NCBI GenBank assembly: GCA_040751755.1 | Contig: JBFMHC010000025.1 | Coordinates: 62,001-126,000 of the forward strand | Direction of reading: 5' to 3' | DNA length: 64,000 bases | DNA from: PFJX01 sp040751755 | Lineage (GTDB): Bacteria > Pseudomonadota > Gammaproteobacteria > Burkholderiales > Thiobacillaceae | Shown: positions 59,683 to 64,000 of the stretch, piece by piece | Layout of the letters: every line of letters begins with the position of its first letter | How positions within the stretch are numbered: position 1 is the stretch's first letter | Notes under the pieces: generated by a model | Database searches by the model: none | What the model was told of the DNA's origin: nothing | The model's input: only the letters and a program-made list of their open reading frames with translations | Translations under genes and position numbers: made by a program

Positions 59683-60375
59683 ATGCACTTCGACCTGCAC
59701 ACCTTCCTCTACGGGGTCTATCCCTACATTGCCCTGGTCACCTTCGCCCTGGGCAGCTGGATCCGCTTCGACCACGAGCAGTACACATGGAAGAGCGACT
59801 CCAGCCAGCTGCTGTCCAAGCGCTACATGCGCTTCGCCAGCAATGTGTTCCACGTCGGCATCCTCGGCATCTTCTTCGGCCACCTGGTGGGCATGCTGAC
59901 GCCGCACTCGGTGTTCCTCGCCCTCGGCGTCTCCGACGAGGCGCACCAGGGCATCGCCATCTTCGCCGGCGGCATCTTCGGCATGATGGTGATCTTCGGC
60001 GGCCTCATCCTCTGGCTGCGCCGCCTGTTCAACCCGCGGGTGCGCGCCGCCAGCCGCTGGATGGACATCAACATCCTGGGCTGGCTGATCCTCACCGCCT
60101 GCGTCGGCTTCTCCACCATCTTCTGGTCGCTGGGGCATGCCGAGCACAAGGACTTCTCGGTGATGATCCGCCTCACCGAGTACGTGCAGAGCGTGGTGAC
60201 GCTGCAGCCCAACCCCGAGCTGCTGCGCGGCCTGGACGCCGTGTACAGGCTGCACATCTTCCTCGGCCTGTCGGTGTTCCTGTTCTTCCCCTTCACCCGC
60301 CTGGTGCACATCTGGAGCGCGCCGGTGGGCTACCTGTTCCGGGCCTATCAGATCGTGCGCGCCAAGCGCGTCTGA
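59683..60375 (+). CDS. narI: respiratory nitrate reductase gamma subunit NarI
   Basis: A 230-residue membrane cytochrome b with five predicted helices (near 5-26, 47-70, 84-107, 125-147, 180-205). Haem b ligands are probably the His pair in VFHVGILGIFFGHLVGM and the two in LHIFLGLSVFLFFPFTRLVH. NarI oxidises quinol at the periplasmic side and anchors NarGH. The first helix begins HTFLYGVYPYIALVTFALGS. It ends the narK1K2GHJI operon, and a strong terminator follows. Confidence 0.96.
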   Translation: MHFDLHTFLYGVYPYIALVTFALGSWIRFDHEQYTWKSDSSQLLSKRYMRFASNVFHVGILGIFFGHLVGMLTPHSVFLALGVSDEAHQGIAIFAGGIFGMMVIFGGLILWLRRLFNPRVRAASRWMDINILGWLILTACVGFSTIFWSLGHAEHKDFSVMIRLTEYVQSVVTLQPNPELLRGLDAVYRLHIFLGLSVFLFFPFTRLVHIWSAPVGYLFRAYQIVRAKRV

Positions 60376-60400
60376 CCGGCCACCGGAATTCGACCCTTTC

Positions 60401-60480
60401 GCCGCCGCGCCATCGCTGATGTTCCGCGCCTCCTCTCGATTGTCGTCCCTCCTTGGCGGAACCGGCGCGGCGGCCTTTTT
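60401..60480 (+). terminator. rho-independent terminator after narI
   Basis: GCCGCCGCGCC (60401-60411) pairs perfectly with GGCGCGGCGGC (60464-60474), with an inner stem GTTCCGC/GCGGAAC (60421-60427 and 60456-60462) extending the hairpin, followed by C and five T residues. It marks the end of the nar transcription unit. Confidence 0.85.
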
Positions 60481-60507
60481 CTTCACATGACCCGAGGTAC
60501 AGCCACC

Positions 60508-60915
60508 ATGTTCAAGATGCCGAAAGTCAACTACCGCGAGGATGCGGTGAACACCGCCAACCCCTACGCCATCTACACCCGCAAGCTGGTCGTCGACGGG
60601 CGCGAGGTGCTCACCGACCCCGAGGGCTACATCCTCAACATGGACGAGTGGAGCGAGGGCTACGCCGAGGCCCTGGCGGCGCAGGAGGGCCTGACGCTGA
60701 CGGACGAGCACTGGGACGTGGTCCGCTTCATCCGCGAGTACTACGAGGAGCACGGCGTGCAGGCGCCGGTGCGCGACATGGTCAAGCACTTCCGCGTTGC
60801 CTGGGGCGAGGCGCGCGGCAACAGCCGCTACCTGCACGACATCTTCCCCATGGGCGGGCCGCAGAAGCAGGGCAACCGCCTGGCCGGCATCCGCAAGACC
60901 AAGGGTGAGCACTGA
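60508..60915 (+). CDS. TusE/DsrC-like protein lacking both C-terminal cysteines (RspA-type)
   Basis: A 135-residue member of the DsrC/TusE/RspA family: YILNMDEWSEGYAEALAAQE, LTDEHWDVVRFIREYYEEHG and VRDMVKHFRVAWGEARGNSR are conserved blocks. In DsrC the C-terminal arm has two Cys and in TusE one; here the arm reads FPMGGPQKQGNRLAGIRKTK and ends GEH, with no Cys at all. That matches the cysteine-less RspA-type group, proposed to be regulatory rather than sulfur carriers. It sits 133 bp after narI, separated by a terminator. ATG 60508 has GAGGT upstream. Confidence 0.85.
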   Translation: MFKMPKVNYREDAVNTANPYAIYTRKLVVDGREVLTDPEGYILNMDEWSEGYAEALAAQEGLTLTDEHWDVVRFIREYYEEHGVQAPVRDMVKHFRVAWGEARGNSRYLHDIFPMGGPQKQGNRLAGIRKTKGEH

Positions 60916-60933
60916 GCCTCGCCCCGACTGGCA

Positions 60934-60947
60934 CTGACATAGATCAA
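60934..60947 (+). promoter_or_regulatory. FNR/Anr-type box upstream of the DUF2249 gene
   Basis: CTGAC-ATAG-ATCAA matches TTGAT-N4-ATCAA at 8 of 10 positions, and the TTGAC-ATAG-ATCAA variant common in anaerobic promoters in 9 of 10. It is 61 bp before the start codon, allowing oxygen-dependent control of the genes from 61008 to ubiU. Confidence 0.6.
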
Positions 60948-61007
60948 GGCTATCCTGACCTGTGAGCCCGAGTATCGCCACTCCCTTTTTCAATTGATCC
61001 GAACACC

Positions 61008-61292
61008 ATGAACATCAACATCCCCGTACAGCCCATCGTCCACAACCACAACCGCCCGGACGGCATCTACCCGTTCGACGCGCGCGGCATCGCCAAGCGC
61101 TTCCGCCACGCGGCGATCTTCGGCGCGCTGGACAGCCTGCAGCCGGGCGAGCGCATGCGCTTCGTCAACGACCACAACCCCATCCCCCTGTTGCAGCAGA
61201 TGCAGGCGCGCTACGGCGAGCGCATCGCCGTGCACTACCTGGAACAGGGCGAACAGGGCGTGATGATCGACTTCATCGTCCAGTCGGCCTGA
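61008..61292 (+). CDS. DUF2249 domain protein
   Basis: A 94-residue protein of the DUF2249 family: DGIYPFDARGIAKRFRHAAI opens the domain, LQPGERMRFVNDHNPIPLLQ is the conserved centre, and the end forms a beta strand (GVMIDFIVQ). The family often occurs in denitrification and NO-stress loci and is sometimes fused to haemerythrin-like domains, but its reaction is unknown. Here it follows nar and an FNR-type box and starts a run of genes ending in ubiU. Confidence 0.88.
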   Translation: MNINIPVQPIVHNHNRPDGIYPFDARGIAKRFRHAAIFGALDSLQPGERMRFVNDHNPIPLLQQMQARYGERIAVHYLEQGEQGVMIDFIVQSA

Positions 61293-61302
61293 CGCGAAGC
61301 CC

Positions 61303-62379
61303 ATGCTGGCGGAACGGGTGCACACCTTCGGGCAGTGGCTCAAGGCCCGGCATGGCGAGCGCGTGCACAAGATCGCGCTGGACGCCGGCCTCACCTGCCC
61401 GAACCGCGACGGCAGCAAGGGCACCGGCGGCTGCACCTTCTGCAACAACGCCTCCTTCAATGCGAACGTGGCGCGGCAAGGCGGCGACACTCACCCTCTC
61501 CCCCCGGGAGAGGGCAGGGTGAGGGAGCAACCGTTGCCTCCAGACGAACGCAGATCCCTCACCCCCAGCCCCTCCCCAGAGCGTGCCGCCATGCCCCTGC
61601 GGGCGCAGCTGGAGACCGGCCGGCGCGGCATCGCGCGCGGCACGCGGGCGCGCAAGTACCTGGCCTACTTCCAGGCCTACACCAACACCTACGCTGACGT
61701 CGCCACCCTGAGGGCCCTGTACGACGAGGCCCTGGCGATGGACGGCATGATCGGCCTGTCCGTCGGCACGCGCCCGGACTGCGTGCCGGACGCGGTGCTG
61801 GACCTGCTCGCCGGCTACCGCGAGCGCGGCATGGAGGTGTGGCTGGAGCTGGGCCTGCAGTCCGCCTTCGACGAGACCCTGGCGCGCGTCAACCGCGGCC
61901 ACGGCCTGCGCGAATACGTGCAGGCCTGCAAGCGCGCGCGCCGGCGCGGCATCCCCGTGTGCACCCACCTGATCGCCGGCCTGCCCGGCGAGACCGCCTG
62001 GCACAGCCGCGAGACCCTGGACATCGTGCTCGACATCGGCACCGACGGGCTGAAGCTGCATCCCCTGCACGTGGTCAAGCACACCCTGCTCGCCAAGCAG
62101 TGGCGCGAGGGCGGCTATGCGCCGCTGGGCATGGACGAGTACGCCGGGATCGCCGCCGACCTGATCGAGCGCACCCCCTGGGACATCCCCTATCACCGCA
62201 TCACCGGCACCGCGCCCGCGCGTCTGCTGCTGGCGCCCGACTGGTGCGCGGGGAAATGGCCCGTCATCAACGCCATCGAGGCCGAGCTGGCGCGGCGCGG
62301 CACGCGCCAGGGCGCGCGGACCGCCGCCGAGGCCCCGCCCTTCGCGGCGCCGCGCGCCTGCGTGCCGTTGCCGCAATGA
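61303..62379 (+). CDS. YhcC-like radical SAM protein (TIGR01212 family) with in-frame repeat insertion
   Basis: A 358-residue radical SAM enzyme. The [4Fe-4S] Cys residues are Cys32, Cys44 and Cys47 in CPNRDGSKGTGGCTFC, followed by FNANV. A further block (KYLAYFQAYTNTYADV), GLSVGTRPDCV and WLELGLQSA mark the family. Between GGD (about 62) and MPLRAQLETG (97) lie about 34 residues (THPLPPGEGRVREQ and following) that are absent from the usual family and are encoded by the palindromic repeat. Only nucleotides in a multiple of three were added, so the frame survives. The insertion is near the cluster and may alter activity. Confidence 0.9.
   Translation: MLAERVHTFGQWLKARHGERVHKIALDAGLTCPNRDGSKGTGGCTFCNNASFNANVARQGGDTHPLPPGEGRVREQPLPPDERRSLTPSPSPERAAMPLRAQLETGRRGIARGTRARKYLAYFQAYTNTYADVATLRALYDEALAMDGMIGLSVGTRPDCVPDAVLDLLAGYRERGMEVWLELGLQSAFDETLARVNRGHGLREYVQACKRARRRGIPVCTHLIAGLPGETAWHSRETLDIVLDIGTDGLKLHPLHVVKHTLLAKQWREGGYAPLGMDEYAGIAADLIERTPWDIPYHRITGTAPARLLLAPDWCAGKWPVINAIEAELARRGTRQGARTAAEAPPFAAPRACVPLPQ
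61489..61580. repeat. palindromic repeat inside the YhcC-like coding region, copy 13
   Basis: CTCACCCTCTCCCCCCGGGA and GAGGGCAGGGTGAGGGAGCA, then CGTTG, and a second CCCTCACCCCCAGCCCCTCC module. The reverse complement matches copy 12 between narH and narJ module for module, 2.4 kb away, supporting mobility of the unit. Confidence 0.85.
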
Positions 62380-62398
62380 CACCCACGAGGACACCCCC

Positions 62399-63001
62399 AT
62401 GTCGTTCCCCGCATTCTTCGCCGACCTCCCCACGCTCACCCTCCACGACCCGCTCGCGGAGGTCCTGGGCGCCGCGGAGGGCGGGCGCCTGCAATACCGC
62501 TACGAGGACGCGGTGCGGCTGGCCGGGCACTCCTGCCCGACCGTCGCGGGCGCCTGGCTGATGGCCCTGCGCGGCCTCGCCTTTCTCCATCCCGGCGGCC
62601 TGCCGCGCCGCGGCGACATCCGCGTCGAGCTGCGCGGCGCGCAGGACGCCGGCACCACCGGCGTGGTCGGCGCGGTGCTCTCGCTCATCACCGGCGCGGC
62701 GGGGGAGGGCGGCTTCAAGGGCCTGGGCGGACGGCACGCGCGCCGCGGCCTGCTGAGTTATGGCGCCGACATCCCCGCCGAGGTGCGCATGACCCGGCTC
62801 GACACCGGCGCCAGCGCCTTGCTCGACTACCACCCCGAGCTTGTCCCCGCCGACCCCGAGGCCGCGCCGCTCATGGCGCGCGTGGTCGGCGGCGTCGCCG
62901 ACGCGGAGGAGGCGGCGGCGTTCGCGCGGCACTGGCAGGCGCGCGTGCGGCGCATCCTGACGCGCCACGCCGAAGACCCGGACCTGGTGGTCTGCCGCTG
63001 A
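62399..63001 (+). CDS. FmdE-domain protein
   Basis: A 200-residue protein with the FmdE (formylmethanofuran dehydrogenase subunit E-like) fold: AVRLAGHSCPTVAGAWLMAL is the conserved Cys-containing motif, followed by LPRRGDIRVELRG and TTGVVGAVLSLITGAAGEGG. FmdE domains bind metal and are found in varied redox and molybdoenzyme contexts in bacteria. Here the gene lies in a run from DUF2249 to ubiU downstream of nar. A link to molybdenum metabolism is possible but unproven. Confidence 0.78.
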   Translation: MSFPAFFADLPTLTLHDPLAEVLGAAEGGRLQYRYEDAVRLAGHSCPTVAGAWLMALRGLAFLHPGGLPRRGDIRVELRGAQDAGTTGVVGAVLSLITGAAGEGGFKGLGGRHARRGLLSYGADIPAEVRMTRLDTGASALLDYHPELVPADPEAAPLMARVVGGVADAEEAAAFARHWQARVRRILTRHAEDPDLVVCR

Positions 63002-63013
63002 CCGGAGCCGACC

Positions 63014-63727
63014 GTGACCGAACCCGCCCGCCCGCGCCGCATCGCCGTGATCCGCCACCTCGCCTTCGAGGACGCGGGCACCTTTGCCGCGCCGCTCGCC
63101 GCCCACGGCGAGGTCGTCACCCTGGACGCGGGGGTCGACGACCTGGCCGCGCCGCTGCGCGAGGCCGACCTGGCGGTGGTCCTGGGCGGACCCATCGGCG
63201 TCTACGAGACGGCGCGCTACCCCTTCCTCGACGCCACCCTGGCGGCCCTGCGCGCGCGCCTCGCCGCCGGCCGCCCGACCCTGGGGATCTGCCTGGGCGC
63301 GCAGCTCATGGCCGCCGCCCTGGGCGCGCGGGTGTACCCCGGCGGCACCAAGGAGCTGGGCTGGGCCCCGGTCGAGCTGACCCCGGCGGGCGAGCGTTCC
63401 TGCCTCGCGGCGCTGGCCGGCCAGCCGGTGCTGCACTGGCACGGCGACACCTTCGACCTGCCGCCGGGCGCGGAGCGCCTGGCCGGCACCGCGCTATACG
63501 CCAACCAGGCCTTCGCGGTGGGCACGCACGCCCTGGCCCTGCAGTTCCATCCCGAGGTGGACCACCGCCGCATCGAGCAGTGGCTGATCGGCCATACCGG
63601 CGAACTGACCGCCGCGGGCATCGACCTGGACGCCCTGCGGCGCGACAGCCTGGCCTACGGGCCCGGCCTGCGCGCGGCGGGCACGCGGCTGTGCGCGCAA
63701 TGGCTGGAGGGGCTGGGCGATGCTTGA
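63014..63727 (+). CDS. class I glutamine amidotransferase family protein
   Basis: A 237-residue GATase-1 domain protein of the GMP-synthase-like family. The nucleophile Cys lies in LGICLGAQLMAAAL (near 98), and His and Glu lie in LQFHPEVDHR (about 176-182). VVLGGPIGVYETARYPFLDA is a typical oxyanion-hole segment. These stand-alone proteins may act on metabolites such as gamma-glutamyl compounds. The start is GTG 63014 with GGAG at seven bases. It overlaps the ubiU start by 8 bp. Confidence 0.88.
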   Translation: MTEPARPRRIAVIRHLAFEDAGTFAAPLAAHGEVVTLDAGVDDLAAPLREADLAVVLGGPIGVYETARYPFLDATLAALRARLAAGRPTLGICLGAQLMAAALGARVYPGGTKELGWAPVELTPAGERSCLAALAGQPVLHWHGDTFDLPPGAERLAGTALYANQAFAVGTHALALQFHPEVDHRRIEQWLIGHTGELTAAGIDLDALRRDSLAYGPGLRAAGTRLCAQWLEGLGDA

Positions 63728-64000
63728 GCTGATCTGCCCCGCCGGCAGCCTGCCCGCCCTCAAGGCCGCCGTCGACCACGGCGCCGACGGCGTCTACCTG
63801 GGGCTCAAGGACAACACCAACGCGCGCAACTTCGCCGGCCTCAACTTCGACGCGAAGAGCCTCGCCGAGGGCATCCGCTACGCCCACGCCAGGGGCCGCA
63901 AGGTGCTCATGGCCCTCAACACCTACCCGCAGCCCGCCACCCTGGCGCGCTGGCACGCGGCGGTGGATACGGCTGCAACATCCGGCGTGGACGCGATCAT
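63720..64000 (+). CDS. ubiU: O2-independent ubiquinone hydroxylation protein UbiU (U32 peptidase family; 3' end cut by window edge)
   Basis: The visible 93 residues (LELICPAGSLPALKAAVDHG, then DGVYLGLKDNTNARNFAGLN) are the characteristic start of YhbU/UbiU. UbiU pairs with UbiV, both binding 4Fe-4S clusters, and with UbiT to hydroxylate the ubiquinone ring without oxygen, allowing ubiquinone synthesis under anaerobic conditions. Its location right after the nitrate reductase operon fits a respiratory role. ubiV and ubiT would be expected just beyond the right edge. Confidence 0.92.
   Translation, partial: MLELICPAGSLPALKAAVDHGADGVYLGLKDNTNARNFAGLNFDAKSLAEGIRYAHARGRKVLMALNTYPQPATLARWHAAVDTAATSGVDAI

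Overview
The window is GC-rich, densely packed bacterial DNA. Several features point to a facultatively anaerobic, denitrifying betaproteobacterium (a Rhodocyclales/Nitrosomonadales-like genome is my guess, not proven): a narXL-narK1-narK2-narGHJI nitrate respiration locus, a PEP-CTERM/exosortase-substrate protein, TusE/DsrC-like and DUF2249 proteins beside nar, an O2-independent ubiquinone gene (ubiU), and a GC-rich palindromic repeat family scattered between genes. No rRNA, tRNA, CRISPR array or phage is visible.

Layout. 0-6.5 kb: polysaccharide pyruvyl transferase (cut by the left edge), phosphomannomutase, a GIY-YIG protein, a TetR-regulated redox pair (AhpD-like protein and nitroreductase) with two matching operators, a CinA-like protein and srkA. 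6.5-11.2 kb: an ABC efflux system (ATPase, FtsX-type permease, HlyD-type adaptor). 11.4-15.6 kb: folA, four lipoproteins (the last two are tandem paralogues in an AT-rich island) and yajD. 15.7-23.1 kb: the most interesting block, all on the minus strand. It holds an ABC permease/ATPase pair and, separately, an operon of substrate-binding protein, desaturase-like membrane di-iron protein, EamA exporter, isochorismatase-fold hydrolase, lactonase-like metallohydrolase and TIM-barrel isomerase. Each of the two transcription units is headed by the same module: NtrC-like enhancer, sigma54 promoter, guanidine-I (ykkC) riboswitch. The spacing is almost identical in both. This looks like a nitrogen- and guanidine-gated uptake and catabolic regulon whose enzymes are not the known guanidine carboxylase or guanidinase.

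23.4-30.2 kb: PEP-CTERM protein, Tat-exported phospholipase C, dienelactone hydrolase, a vapBC-type toxin-antitoxin pair, arfB, a small acidic protein, then an AT-rich integron-like patch with one clear attC site and two small membrane-protein cassettes but no integrase. 30.3-39.9 kb: RNase D-like exonuclease, dbpA, a GAF-GGDEF-EAL protein, a frameshifted TehA/SLAC1-type transporter, a haem-binding lipoprotein, DUF302, rhodanese and truncated haemoglobin (one minus-strand run), diverging from a TrpD2-like transferase plus Rieske ferredoxin; then a small secreted protein. 40-47.4 kb: an OmpR/EnvZ-type two-component system, an RND adaptor and pump, and a TehB-like methyltransferase. 47.4-64 kb: narXL (minus), then narK1, narK2, narG, narH, narJ, narI, a DsrC-like protein without its redox cysteines, DUF2249, a YhcC-like radical SAM protein carrying an in-frame repeat insertion, an FmdE-domain protein, a class I glutamine amidotransferase and the start of ubiU.

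How the genes work together: NarX/NarL sense nitrate. A 7-2-7 NarL palindrome lies between narX and narK1. NarK1/NarK2 move nitrate and nitrite, NarGHI reduces nitrate with quinol, NarJ matures NarG, and UbiU supplies ubiquinone without oxygen. Repeat elements of one family sit at about 13 places, including three inside the nar operon and one inside a coding sequence.
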